DNA from: Fasciolopsis buskii
Lineage: Eukaryota; Platyhelminthes; Trematoda; Plagiorchiida; Fasciolidae
NCBI GenBank assembly: GCA_008360955.1
Contig: LUCM01004940.1
Coordinates: forward strand, 238,974-302,973
DNA length: 64,000 nt
Direction of reading: 5' to 3'
Shown here: piece after piece, positions 1 to 13,280 of the stretch
How the letters are laid out: the number at the start of each line of letters is the position of its first letter
How positions within the stretch are numbered: position 1 is the first letter of the stretch
The notes under the pieces: model-generated
Told to the model about the DNA's origin: nothing
Seen by the model: only the letters and a program-made list of their open reading frames with translations
Databases searched by the model: none
Position numbers and translations under genes: made by a program

Positions 1-2824
1 AGTAAACCACTGTAACGTAGCGTTGTGAACTTTCAGTGTAGTTTAGTGCTACAGGATTGCATTGTTGTTTGTTCCTGCACTAAAATGTCTGCTGAATTCC
101 ACCGACTGAAGCTTTACTCTGTAAAACGTGGTCGTACTCAAACCGCTTCAGTTTTGCATCCAACTAGAGGTGGTACTGAAAGAAGCCAGAAGCAAAACAG
201 AGCATGCATACTAGCGGCAAATAACGAACTGGATGAAAATATGCTACAGTTATTTTACTTGATGCAACTGCTATTGGGCTTTTATATGGCATGAAAGTTT
301 AGTACTTTATTGTACCTGTCCTTGTTATTGCATTAAATCTGTCCGCAGTAAGTGGGAGCCAGTTGTTTTTTCGTCAACCTAAACTACTATGTATCATACG
401 GTAAGCTTTGTGGGAATGTGTTGAAATACGGTCACGAAACATCAATGTACATCGCCTAATCATGTGGCAATAGGCGGTTCTTGAAATCTAAGCTGCACAT
501 GTACACTTAAACGGCAGTTAAAGCAGCGATCAAGCAAACTAACCGATAGAACATGAATCACAATAAAACTGCCTAATTTAGTCGAGAAAAGTCAAATGGG
601 ACTAATCGTTGTTCACCTAGAACATCACCAAAAACATTTTGCTTTTACATGTCCCAATGATAGGATCCGGTGAGAACCGATCCAACGACAATTTGCTGCG
701 GCTTGCCATGTGTCATAGAACTACTTTTCTTCCCTGATAGTGTCAAAAAATCATACATTGATGGTGTCTTGAGTTTTTTCATTTATTTGACAGTGTTCAC
801 ACTAAATGGTACTCAAAGGTAAGAAAACGGTTAAGGACTGGGGAAAAATGAAAACATGAAAATTCTATCCACAATATAGGGGGCGTAGATATTATTTTTG
901 GTTCGTTATCGCAGGCACAGAAGTGTCATAAGAAACCCAATGGCTTAATCAGGATGTCAACGTCTGTATAAATTGAGGAATGCCCGGCAAACTTTAAAAA
1001 AATCGGAATGATTCTGACGATAGTTGGGGCTCGCAATTTTAGCTCGACCAGGTGAACGACCTGGACTCAGCTGGGTTCACCTGGGTCAAAGGACATTAAA
1101 CCGGAAGAGCCGGTGCAAGTGGGGTGCTAATGAACGATGCTAGATCGCTCGAGCACTTCCAGGACAGCGCTGTTTATTAGTGCGTGCAGAGATTATAATG
1201 TAAGCAAACTTCATCAGGACCATACGGCTATTGTAACTCAGATCAGCCGTTCTATTCCACTATCTTAACTGAAAGGGACAGAATTCAGTCCAAGAGAGAG
1301 CTGAAGCTACCACTTCCAGTAGTGTCCCGGAAGATGCATTTCCAAGGAACATCACATTGGTCGCTTAAACTCCACAAAACCAAAATAAAATGCAAGTTCG
1401 AAAGGGTTCTCCAAATTTCTGCAACAGAACCAATGCAGACGATTAAATCTTTGTTCTCAAGACCAGTAGTGCCAATCAGATTTTTATTCCACCGATTAGT
1501 AAGTCATTGAGAATAGACTTTTCACGGTCCCAGTTTAAATATACTGTTTTTCTTCCGGCTATAACTTTTTTTATAATAAACGATTCATTATGAAACATCA
1601 GCTCATCATCAGGAAGAAAACTACAGTTGGACCATTATCGTTAGGACATTACTTCCTGTATTCAGAACCTATTGGATAACAGGCTGAGCTTATTCTTTCA
1701 TCGTTGTACTGCAGTACTGAGCAAATACAAATGCACGTAGACATGCGGACACTGCAGACAAGAACCGTCTTGTGGAAAACCTTAAATAATTGCTCCGCGT
1801 GGAACTTGTTTACGTTGACTTACGAACCGCAATTACCAGCGCACACAAACTGAAAATGGTTCTTGAACCAGGGAGAACAATATACCCGTATCGTCTGTCA
1901 ACCCGTCATAAAGGACAGTATTCTGTCAACAAGCAATTTCCGTGTGCATGAAAACAATTGACATGAAACAACAAGCAAAAATTGAGGCTTTTGGTGATTT
2001 GGAACCTGACCCTTCTAGTCCGTAATGCAGAAGAGAAAGAATTCTAGTTTTTTTTGATTTGTGCATGCTTTATTTTGGCAGCAAACGGATGAATCAATGC
2101 GGGATGGTGGCACGAGGCTCTTAGTTTTCCGATTTACTACAATGCAGGTCGGGAAATCCGGTTTCATAAGTCAGCTTCTCCATACATGTTGATCCGGTGT
2201 TAAGCCACATTACACGTGGAATCAAAAAATTTCCGGTGTTTCATTTAGTTTTCTTAGGTAGCTGAATTATGTGGCGGTGTTTAAAATAAAATGATTGAAA
2301 CGTTTCAGAGGTTTCTTTTCAGAAATAAACTTAGATGAGGTCAAGGTTGTTGGGATTAACGCATTCTAATGACCCAGGATCTTCAAGCGGGTCCCTCCTT
2401 TGGTAGACGTTGATCACCAGTTAGCAATCTCTAGCTCGTTTGAAAAATGTAGGTTCTTTAAAAACCAATATTGCAAACGGACAATTGGCATGAGAGTAAA
2501 TTCGATCCAGAGCTACAGGCTCGGTAAATCCAGGTGCTTTTCTTTACATCCCGATTACGTTCGCATAAAATCAGTTGCAGGGCCAAAAACCGAGTGATAT
2601 CGGCTAGGAAGCGACACCAAGAGATTAAGGAAAACATAGTCCAGACGTTGTTAATCTATTTTCAAAATAGCGAAAGTAGACCGAAATAAATGAAAATTAG
2701 GTAGACCGAGAAACGTCTGTTGTTCAGCAAGATTACTACATGTTAGGTATGCTCAATGTGACTTTTTCTCCTCGGTTTTTAAAGCCTTTCAGCCTAACTT
2801 AAATTTCTTTCCTATTGTACACCT
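1..2824. other. No recognisable gene
   Basis: I see no coding region with family resemblance. The longest open frames are under 90 codons and lack recognisable motifs. The only structured part is a GC-richer patch at about 1,020-1,170, which contains nested CCAGGT/ACCTGG palindromes. Confidence 0.6.
1046..1086. repeat. Nested inverted repeat with E-box cores
   Basis: GACCAGGTGAAC (1,046-1,057) pairs with GTTCACCTGGGTC (1,075-1,087) apart from one bulged G. A third, inverted ACCTGG at 1,059-1,064 lies between the arms, so three CAGGTG/CACCTG-type cores fall within 40 bases. CAGGTG is the core bound by Snail/ZEB-type and some bHLH factors in animals; any use here is conjecture. Arms of this size can occur by chance about once in a window this long. 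Confidence 0.45.
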
Positions 2825-2945
2825 TTTTTGGACGATAGACCAGTGGATGCATTCATTGGGGAAATGATCGAAGGTGAGAGGATTCGAACTCGCAGGTTTC
2901 ATCTTCCAAGGCCAAGGCGTTGACCGTTTCATCACCATTCGGAAA
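2825..2945 (-). mobile_element. Degenerate tRNA-derived SINE copy
   Basis: Read on the minus strand, the head carries a B box (GAGTTCGAATCC) preceded by a weak A-box region. The order and spacing match the better copies at 25,445, 31,123 and 50,958. The 3' body is only loosely alignable and no A-rich tail is clear. This is an old, truncated member of the family. Confidence 0.45.
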
Positions 2946-4516
2946 TCGGTCTCTTGAAGGAGGTTCGGTCATAATTATTGGCTCATCCGTTATACACTGA
3001 ACGCTTTGGTCCTCGCCTTATTCTACTTCAAAGATTTAGGACCTACCTGATTGCGAATTTAGTACCATCTGACAGTAGAATATGCCGCATCATTCGAGTG
3101 TCCTCTAGTTCCTCATCACAGACTCTCCCTATCAGTTAGCCTTCACTCCTTTTGGCCTTTAGTGAATCGTTCGCCAAGCTTGAAAAGCAAACTTCCCGGC
3201 AGCCTGTCTACACCGCAATCGAGTTAGCAACTGATGCACCGAGATTTCCCAACCAACCTGTCGTGTATCTTCTATTATTCCCGTTTTATGGCGACCCAGG
3301 AAAGGCTGACCAAGGTCAATGACGACAGCTGCCAATAGCAAACTTACCTCTAACTGGGTACGTAGACGTGCTGACTGGTGAACCAACGAACCGTTCGTGG
3401 GTCACTACTTCACGAAGCGAATTAAGAACATTCAACGCTGGAAAAATCTACTCGTTGTGGCTAACAAGGAATGAATGGAGGTAACGATAGGAGAACAAAT
3501 AGGAAATATCTACGTGACATCCTTCATTCGAAAAAAATTGTGATTATATTATTAAATGTAAAATTATACCATACAATCCGGCCACCTTGTGGTAGTTGGC
3601 CTGAAAATCAATTTTACCGCAAGATTGGCAGCTGGATTGAAAACTATCGATTGCCTTGTTGAACAATGCTTATTTACTTCTGTCATACTCCCAAATGCAA
3701 TAAAGTGTTTATACATTTATTCACGAATGAATCTTGGACAGAAATTTCTCCTCTAGTTCCAGAATATACTACGAAGTTTCTGAACGATGTCTCGCTGAAG
3801 AATACATCCATTCTAGAAATTCCACATCAAACTACCAACAATCTCAGCGTATCGATTTGTGAACCCTAGACTCAAGCCATCAAAGGTTGAATCGATCGCT
3901 CTATTTGCTTAGGCAGTATGGCATGCAGTAAGTTAAAGAAAAAAAACAAAAAACGTGGTTACTACTCAAGAGGTTTCATTGAATTCGGTCCTCGTTTGTG
4001 TGTGAAATCCATAACAGTTGAATCCATTACGAATAGATGTGAGTCACAGGATCAGAGTGAAAATGCAGCTGAAACCAAGTAACAGTAACACACCATACCT
4101 GAGAGCGACAGAAGATAAGTAAGGGAACGGCGGATCCAGAAATGCAAACTTGGTGAGTTGGTACAGCTTGCTCTATTGGTGAATGAAGTGTACTACACGG
4201 AGTTGGAGCCGGAATATCAGCAGCCATGCCAACATCACGCAAAAAGGCAGAAAATAAGGAGATAAGGGTGACTAGCTCTGGTCCTTCGATGTTTAGTTGA
4301 CATTTACAACTATTCTGTTTTCGAAAAACCGGTGATTAGTTTTGTGTTGACTGACTTAAGTTGATGAATATGGAAGTCCTGCATAATGAAACCTGATCCT
4401 GGCGCGTCTAGGCACCGGTTATCGTTCACAGCCTCTAACCAATAGGCACGATTTGCTAGAGATTTGCAACTAAGATGGGCCTGAGAACCTTTCATAAAAA
4501 TAATCCCTCTCTGTGT

Positions 4517-4556
<40 letters not shown>

Positions 4557-6999
4557 CGATTATCCTCGTTTTGAGGTCAATCTGCGATTCGTTGCAGATT
4601 CAGAAAACGAAGGCAGGGCCCTGTGGTGAGGTTTCCAACAGTAAAATCATAGAGTGAAAATATGGTAAATGCACCTTGAAACCGGATTTTCATTCGGAAA
4701 CTAGTCCATATTCGAGGTGATATCTCGACTCATTAAGGGTTTCTTGGAGGACCTTACATATCGTTTTCAGTCATTAGTGATTGCATTTTCATTGTTCTAT
4801 TTATTTTCCTGCTGACTGTTTTACACACACCAGTGAATGTAATTCTAGTTATAACGTTTCTTTTATCACGTGCTGGAGCATGTATTTCTTATTCTCCCAT
4901 TTACCGCCATTAGCGGAAACAATCCAAACACGGAAACGAGCCCAACGTTTTGTAAGAAAAAGCTACCCTTCAACGGAGACGGGAAACGATGTGTACATAT
5001 TGCTTTTGAAAAAAATATTTAGATGTTAACGTTAGGGTTGCATAAACTTTAATAGAATCATGAAGATCTCAGATTCCCTTCCGACCGCGAACACGATTTG
5101 AGGATAATCTTTAGGGGTGATGGTCTTGCAGTTCTACCTGTATTTAAGAAACTCTATGTAATAATATTCCCTTCAAATGGACTTACGAACACGTGATCAT
5201 ATCGCCTGAAATTTCAGGTGAATATCAAAAGGTCTTTGGGTAGAAGAGACCATGCGAAGGCAACTCTTTAGATGTGAAACGCATTTAAAAACCTTCGTAT
5301 TTAATCAGACCTGTCCAGCAAGTGTAAGCGGTAACCTGCCCTCCCCTATAGTCATCATGCGAAATGGTTTATCAATTCCGAGCAAGTAGGTAGACAGGTT
5401 CCTGCTTAACCACAGGTTAAACACAGCCGGAATTCTCTCATGTACTAGAGTATGAGGTGCGTTTGGTAGGTGAACATGGAAATTGATAATTTCTGCCAAC
5501 ATGTGAACGTTTCTCCTAACCTACCTCGAGTGCTAAATTGGTTTGAAATATTGTTAAACTACGACCGGAGGCATTCAAGACGACCAACTCGCCTTTTTCT
5601 TTCAACATTAGGTTCACAGCGAAGATCGCCTGAAAATAAACGAATGATGCGAGATGCAGAGGAAATAGTGGGAAAATGAACATTGCTTCCATAACATTTC
5701 CACTGTGACTTCATCATCATCTGAATGCTGAATCCACCCAACCCATCTTTCACCATTCGTTTACACCTCGATTTTGCCGGGAACCTTCAATCAGAAGGCT
5801 GTGGATAGCCGTCATCATGAGCCCAGTTCAACCTAGTGCATTTACCTGATCAGGTGAAAATTGTGCCCCACAGTTGAGGATGACAACCGAAGAAATATCA
5901 ATCAGTAGTTCCACTCCTCCCAGGGTCAAACTTTGGATGCAGTGATGTGTCTGCACCAATGATGAAATCTAATGAGAGCAAAATCGTGCCCGGTAAGTCC
6001 CGAATGCAAGGTTCCCTGGGGTACCTGAGATTTGTGCCCTGCAAGTGGAATCTGAGGTCATTGTGTGAGACGGACCAAAATATCAAATCACAGGGTTTTT
6101 CGGATTCAACTAATTCCCTTTAAATTTGTTCATGATGACGCAACACTGACTTCATTGTCGATTTTGTATGCAGCAATTAAACATGGTCAGCATCTTGGGC
6201 TATTCATCATTAGTAGAAAAATTGAATATCTTCCCCGCACTCCATTTTGCAGACCCGTTTGGCGAAGGTGCAATGGTGACAGGAGAAAAATAACGCATTT
6301 AGGCTGGAGTGCCCGTATGTGAAGCCAACTTATGGAAACGTCGGAGCAGGTCCCTATCTGTGGCCATTATCGTCAGCTGTCCAGTTCATGTAAAATGCCC
6401 GGCCCGGCAAAACATTTCATTGCTGATCACAACGACTAGAGCAGCATTCCCAGGATAACAACCTGTTCAGTGCCCCTAGTCACGACCTGCTTCCCATTTT
6501 AGCAAGGTACAAAGATGCTTCTGCAGCCTTTTAAAAGTGTAGATGTAGCTTGATCATTTAACGGCATAATAAACACCGTCTTGAAAACCACATACTGTGT
6601 CAATTGAAACGAAAAACTGGTTTCAAAAATGACTTGACTATCCTGCAAACATTTAGATCACTTCTGGGAGTTAGGAAATTTAACTGACAGATAACGCAGC
6701 CCGACATACATTGGATACAATTAACATTCTGCCTCAGAATGCCTCTCACTTGAAGGTCGTACGAATACATATTGTGATTCAGAATTTTCTAAATTGCATC
6801 AGTACAAGACTTATCTAACTAGAGAAATTCAGTTTTCCCCTATTCCCCCAGCTTACCACATTTTCGAATTATCCAGAACGTTCACTTTTACTTATGCCCG
6901 TAACATCGGCATGATGCATCTAGTTTCCAAATAATTTTGGTAGCCATCTTACACAAAGAGACCGCTCCTTGACGTGATGTGACAGCTTGAGTGCCTCTA
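2946..6999. other. No recognisable gene
   Basis: No supported gene. It contains an AT microsatellite (4,522-4,552), a 14-bp palindrome (5,205-5,218), a 12-bp palindrome (5,844-5,855) and a GC-richer stretch at about 5,700-6,480. The GC-richer stretch looks element-derived, but I could not assign it. Confidence 0.55.
4522..4552. repeat. (AT)n microsatellite
   Basis: An uninterrupted alternating AT run of about 31 bases, flanked by GTACGTG on the left and AAATCGAT on the right. Confidence 0.95.
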
Positions 7000-7597
7000 C
7001 GACCGAGCGAACTACGCAGGATGCCTTATCTCAACTCGAAGATCCAATCACGCCTGGAAAGTCGATGAGCATAGGCCTAACGAAATAGTCTCCTGGTCTT
7101 CCCTGTCGGAAGTTGCTCTGAGGTGGCGCCTCAGTCCGAAAAGCGAGTGGAAGAATAATCTACCCAATCAGATGGGTTTCTACTCGGCCCCACCCGGCTG
7201 TCTTAAGGTCAGGTTTTCGTTAGAACCAAAGGCTTTGGTTGAGAACCCAAATCGTTCCTCGGCTTAGTGACTGTACTCCCTGGCAGTACCCCTCCATCAG
7301 TTCCTATGAGTTAAAAGTTAAAAAACAATTCCATATCGCATCGGTCCTAGCGCAGAATAATCATGACCGCTCTGAATATTGCATTGAGCGAGGTGAGTAG
7401 TGATAAGTATGGTAGTGCTCAGAGTTCCCTCTCTTACATTCAACCTGTCTTTTCTGTCCTCTCTATGCCTACTAATGATGTCCCCACTAATAACGCGCAA
7501 GGTAATCGCAGCGGTTCACTGCCAAACAGTATCGTGAATTGCTTCCAACCTGTTAACTCATTTTCTCAAATCTCGTTAGCCTCTGAATCTCGGTTTC

Positions 7598-8390
7598 CTC
7601 AATGTGCGCACTTTAATGCAGGCTGGCCAACAGGCGTGTTTGGCTCTGACGGTGAACTGACTTTCGATTGATGTCCGCTGTGTGAGTGGAACACGAATTC
7701 AAGATTCGGGCTGAGTACTTCAAATAACTGCACCTGATCTCTCATCAAGATATTTTCTGCACATTTCGGGAGACGGAGCAGCTCAAGCTGTGGGTCAACG
7801 CGGTGTAGGAATAGTCTTGAATGAGAAGGCTGAAGCAGCCCTTTTAGACTGGATCCAGGTTAACGGTCGCTTGTGTGCCGTGAGACTGCAGGGATCAGTA
7901 TGCGTCCGGAAGCATAGTAGTGTTAAGCGCTATTTATTTGTTATCTCGGCATACGCTCCAACAGACTACAGCACTGACATGGAGAAAAACGAGTTTTACG
8001 ATAATCTCGCCACCCTTGTTCGGAGGCACAAAGGCTCTGACATTGTAGTGGTAGCAGGTGATTTTAATGCACAAGCCGGAAAACCTAGTGCATCGGGAGT
8101 CCTGTTTAGGTGGGCGATGCGCCTTGCCTGCACAGCGAACAGACAACGGAGAAAGACTTCTCCAATTCTGTGCAGATAATCATTTATTCCTATCTAGTAC
8201 GAATTTCCGACACAGTTCGCGTCGCACATGGACATGGCGCTCTAAATCGACAGGTAATTTGATTCAGATTGACCATATCACAGTTAGCTACCGTTGGCGC
8301 GTTTCTGTCCCAAACTGTAGATCATATTGGACCACATACGTCGAATCGGACCATGCGTTAGTTTTAATGCGATATTTTCTTCAGCTAAAC
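7598..8390 (+). pseudogene. LINE endonuclease domain, broken
   Basis: This encodes the APE-like nuclease that nicks target DNA for target-primed reverse transcription. From 7,598 the frame reads NVRTL, then a stop, then CVSGTRIQD, a second stop, and GVGIVLNEKAEAALLDW. It continues to YLFVISAYAPTD and VVVAGDFNAQ (near 8,060). A frame change at about 8,095-8,110 is needed to continue into RTDNGERLLQ, QIDHI and ESDHALV (near 8,350). The D-x-N and S-D-H catalytic motifs survive. The acidic residue normally seen in the S-E-T-R-I-Q-type motif is glycine here. Two in-frame stops plus one frameshift make it non-functional. Confidence 0.85.
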
Positions 8391-8689
8391 GGCCGTCAAC
8401 GCAAGCCACAAACCCGAGTGACTGTCGAACGTTTGTCTCATTCTGCTGTTCGCAACAGCTGTGAGCAGAAATTATCCGACGAACTAGGAACTTTGACGAG
8501 CAACAATGTAGACGAGCAGTGGGATCAAATTAAGCAGGCTATGCATTTGGCAGCATATTTCGCCTGTGGTCCTAGATCTAGCGTTTATCAAAGACACTGG
8601 ATCTCGCTAGGGTCGCTGGGTTTAATGGGGCAAAAGCGTCAGCTCCTTAACTGCAAGCATATGGATAAAATGCCTCAGCGTTGATCGAC

Positions 8690-10460
8690 CATTCTCCTTA
8701 ATAAAGAACTTGGAGACTAGTGGATTAAGGTAGCCGAAGAGATGGAAGTGGCGTCCGCTTCAGGTAACAGTCCAAGACTGTTTAGACTTATAGGGGAGAC
8801 CGATGGTAGGAGAAATTTGGTTAGTGAAGTCTTGTCTGACAGAAATAGAGGGCTCATCCAAGGTAGACATCAAAGGCTAGACTGTTGGTCTGAGCACTTC
8901 AAGAGTCAGTTTAGCTAACCGCACGGTAATTTAGTTAGGCCGACGTCTGCAGCTGTGAATCCTTGTGAGGTGTCTGTCGACCCCCTGGTGGTAGTGAAAT
9001 TGGAGTCGAATATTCCACCACCGAAGCGGGTAAAATTGGCCGGCTCTAGCGAACTTACCCCAGTTTTTTTCAAACTGGGTAGAGAAGCTCCGAAAAAAAC
9101 ACTTACCTCCTTTCTTCCTGATATTTGGAATAAAAAACGTATCCCGTTACTATGAGATGAAATACTGATTATGCCCGTCTTCAAGAAAGGAACACGGAGT
9201 GACTGTAGCAGTCATCGTGGGATTTGTTTAATTCTGATGGTTACTAAGATCTTAGCTTCGATAATGCTGCGGCGTTTGACACCGGTTCGCAAGAGTAAGA
9301 TCTGCGAACAGCACACCGGATTTCGTCCAGGTCGAGGTTACATCGACCAGATGTTCACCCCTCGGCAGTTACTCGGAATATGTCGCAAACCACCCCCATA
9401 CAATCGTAATCTTTCTGGACGACTCAGTGGATCGGACAGCGCTATTCAGCGCTTTTTACAGGAAGGGTATGCCAGCGAATTTTTCTGAACCTGCCGCCAG
9501 TACCGTACTTGCATACCTGTGGTAGCATGAGTATACGGTGAAATGACATTTATTCGAAATGACTGGCGGTGTTCAACAAGGGTGTCCCATCTCTCCATCC
9601 CTGTTCAGCTTCCTAGTGCAGGAGGCAATGGAAGATGCTTTAGGAGGTCACCAATATGTGGATATCGAAATGGAAAATGGAGGGAAGCTGTGATCTAGAT
9701 TACGCAGACGACGTTCTGTGCTTGTGTGAATCCGCGGATCATGCACACCTTGCACTATACAGACCATTAAGGACTACATCAAGGTTTGGCAAATGTTTTG
9801 CACCTTCAAAATGCAAAGTGCTGTTACAGGACTGGATGACAGTAGTCCAGAACTTCATACTGAATTGAGTAAAACTAACGACTCTGGACCGTTCCACCTA
9901 CCTTGGTAGCTGCGTGTCGAACGATGGTGGCTCGGCAATCGAGATAAACGCGCGTATATCGAAGGCTCGAGCAGCTTACGCTGGACTATAGCACTTGTGG
10001 CTTTGGTCTGATATTTCGCTGAAGTTAAAAGGTAGTGTGCACTATGCCGCAGTTCACTCAGTTCTGTTGTATGATTGCAAGTCATGGAGTATGCGTGTCG
10101 GAGATGTTCGACGTTTGGAGGTTTTCGATCACCAATTTCTACGTTGTATTTCCAGGATTGGATGGGGTGACCGAATGAATAATGTAGAGGTTAGGAATCT
10201 AGTATTAGGTGTACGTTCTGAGAACACCTTATTTCAGCGTATGAAACTTAGTAGACGACATTGTCTGGTCACGTGTTGCGTTTCTCCCACGGAGTGGAAG
10301 AAGCCATGTGTAGGTCAACAGATGACTTGGCAACATGGACTGAAAAAATGCATGGTAAAGTAGGTGTTTCGCGTCTTGTTGGTCGGGATCTGAAAGACCC
10401 TTCATCTAGCTGACTGGAGACACTGAAGGGTGTGGGAGCGAACCATGAAAAGTGGAGATC
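8690..10460 (+). pseudogene. LINE reverse transcriptase, broken
   Basis: After a linker (NSPRLFRLIGETDG, CWSEHFKSQF) the RT reads MPVFKKGTRSDCSSHRGI (from 9,171), QHTGFRPGRGYIDQ, GGVQQGCPISPSLF (near 9,575) and YADD at 9,701-9,712. The C-terminal part follows: STYLGSCVSNDGG, INARISKARAAY and LLYDCKSWSMR. Motif A is damaged. At about 9,409-9,435 the frame reads FLDDSVDR where the family has about five further residues between the two halves, so a short in-frame deletion fused them. At least three frame changes and several stops follow. The active-site YADD is intact, but the gene cannot encode a working enzyme. Confidence 0.88.
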
Positions 10461-13280
10461 GTGTACTCATTTTCAGTCGAATCAGAATAATAGAAAAAAT
10501 ACGTTTTTGTACTCAGTCTATGCTTCACATGTTGGCTACTGCGGCATTCTTTCTTCTTCCCACCTGTGTATGTCTCTTTCCCCTTTAGATAGTCATAGAA
10601 ACACGTAACCCTGGGGAAAAGGAAGCGGTCGGTTTAACGCCGAACGATGGTGATGATAGAAGCCATCTTATCGACTGTTCACATCTTCCTTTCTCAGGTG
10701 ATATTTTGCAGCGTCTTTTCGTCAGTTTTCAGTCCAAATCTAACTTCTACTGTTTAGTTTGTTTGAACGCCGAAATACTTCGGAATGATTGGTTGGTACG
10801 GAACTATGGGGTGACATTTTTTGATGTCTAATATGTCGCATTACGATGTATGCCCATTCGCCTTTCCATTACTATGTAGAAAATAAACAGAAAGAATCGT
10901 TTGTGCTCCCAATTTATCTTCACTGATCCATTTATGTATTCAATCATTCAAACTGTTCAAAGAATGGTGGAACTCTCCAGAACGCAGCCGTCTGAACCGA
11001 TCGGCAGCAAGCCGATGCGAGCTTTGCTCTTCCTTGTACTTTTTGCTTCTGTATCTCCAACACAACAGTTAGGCACTATGTCACAAGAGATAGCGATAAT
11101 TATAGACCGCGGAATCTCAATCACTGAGCCAGTTGCGATCTGGATATCATAATATTAGAAATTCCATTAGATGAACAACCAAACTTTCCAAGGTGCAGAA
11201 AACATTCTATGCATGGTCTGAGCACTAACCGCAATGTTTTGTAAAAAAAGCACTTGCGATTATTATGTTGGTACTCATCCAGGCCAAGTTGATTGAATTG
11301 AAGACCTTTTGAATGATGAGGTTAGCGCATGGATCGCACGTTTTTCATTACAAATCTAGCCCCCAAGATGTCAAAGCGCTGAAGGTATCCCTCGGCTGGT
11401 TATGCAATTTGTGGTCTAAAAACAAAACTTTAAAACTAGGGCCTGTGTACTGACTGTTAAAATCTTGTCGATATGTAAGTTATCTTTACTTATTGATGGA
11501 AAGTATCACGATACTCATAACTAAAATTTCGTTTGAATCGGCTGCATCGTGCACTGATGATGTATCTACGTAAGAATCTCACGGTGATTCGTCGACAGTT
11601 TTCGTCGATTACGTGGCCAACTTTCAGAACACATCACTCATGCACGAGCATAATGATTCAAATGAGATTGCTGTACCAACCTAGCTAAAGAGTGCAATTA
11701 AATGGAAAAGAGGGTATAGGTAAATACCATATACGCGCATTTGATGGGCGGCAGTAACTGTCGAAATGGTCGTCTCCCAGAGGAAAATTTGTTCGACCCT
11801 CCGTATGTCAAGCATACTAACTACAACAAAAATCTTTTACCGGTAAGTGGACAATCCCATCCTGGCCCAGATTCCGGACATGCCATGTTTAAAACAGCCT
11901 ATGGACGATTGCGTATGGTAACCAGTACCTTCAATATGATTTGCGATTTATTTTATGAAATCTATTGGGGTGTGTCAAAGCTCGAACACTCCGGCTGAAC
12001 GACTCTATGAATTAGACAACAAACCCAGCCAACTTGGTGACAACCTGAGGTAGGATGATTTACAGATTGCGACAATTTCAACAGAACACCTACATCTGAA
12101 TGGCATTAAGCTCACGGTGAAAAAACGCGAATCTGACTGATGAACGTCATCCCCCGATTCCCTTTCAGAAATTCATACCTCAGGCGCCTTTCTGAATAAA
12201 GTGTGTCTCAAAGTCGAAATCGATACATTGACATTGTGTGAGATGAACTGCCGACATCTACTCCAAAAAACATGCGCATGGTTGACTACGGGAATGAACG
12301 ATATCCGTAATCTATCAAAAAAGAGCACTTAAGTCTGACGTCACAAAAAGCTATGCATCCGCCTTGTTGAAATTATAGCCGAATTGCACGAGGACCTAAG
12401 AAAAATAGTCCTATAACAAATAATATTGTTACAAATCTGGTCAAAAAAAATATATGCGAATAAAACTCATTTTGATCAATTGCTTGTGAGATGCTCGTAG
12501 GTCCGGTTGGTATTAACCGTTAAACGGTCAGCTTTGCTAACATCCCGAAGACCGAGGTGCTGAGTGTGGACAGAAACAGACAAAACATTAACTTCTGACT
12601 GTCGCTAGTGCAAGTGGATAGATCAGTGCTTAAAATCTTTTGTTGGCTGTTCACCTGACTTGGTGACTGGAAACCAAATGAGGGGCAAAATATATGTTCG
12701 TTCTTTTCGGTGAACCTATGCCAATTTTTACAATGCAGATTTGCCGAAAACAGTACCGGAAGGACTAAAATAGAATACACCTCACCATTTCAATTGAACC
12801 AAGTGTTTGGACGTAAAAAGTAAACGTGACAGTAAAACCCGTTAAAAGTTCTCCAAACATATTCGAAGTTTTAGTGGAAGCTACCTGAACAAGTAAAATC
12901 AATCAGTGCGGGGTCGTGTGTGTCTGTGCGTATGGCATGCCACAACTATTAATTTCATACAGTCTCTACCCCTCAGATTGGCAAATGTGCACATAAGGGA
13001 ATCATAACAAATACTTAGGTCGATATTTTCGCTTCGTCGATTATGCTCAGCACACTGAACAACAGTAGCTATTGAACAAGTTACCCGTTGGGTGATAAAT
13101 TGTTGGTAATTTTACTGACATAAAAACACCAGGGTGACAACTATTAGAAAAAATCAAGGCAACACATGAATGAGTCCCACTGAGTTGTAGTAAAATTTAA
13201 AACCCCGACAGCCAACGAGAAAAAAGGAGTTTCCCAAGGTACTATATCGAACGTCTTTCATCCTAACCCAAGCCAATAAG

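Larger units (their letters stand above)
7000..10560 (+). mobile_element. Decayed APE-type LINE retrotransposon
   Basis: This is a non-LTR retrotransposon copy with the order apurinic-type endonuclease, linker, reverse transcriptase and C-terminal region on the plus strand. All stages are recognisable by translation but split among three frames by indels and stops. The coding part starts near 7,598. The GC-richer, non-coding stretch from about 7,000 probably belongs to the 5' end and includes a 102-codon frame at 7,363. The 3' limit is uncertain; recognisable coding ends near 10,480 and I see no tail or target-site duplication. The style resembles the RTE/CR1-like LINEs abundant in trematodes; the clade cannot be fixed by eye. 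Confidence 0.85.

Noticed and set aside
5898..6086. Minus-strand LLSLDFIIGAD resembling a retroelement protease end
   Set aside because: No D-T/S-G active site and no neighbouring pol domains.
10901..11152. Short frame with internal signal-peptide-like start at 11,014
   Set aside because: Only 45 codons, weak start context, no cleavage-site or partner-exon support.
11741..11998. Frame with FKTAYGRLRM resembling an LTR-type RT segment
   Set aside because: No catalytic motif before or after it; the similarity is confined to a few common residues.
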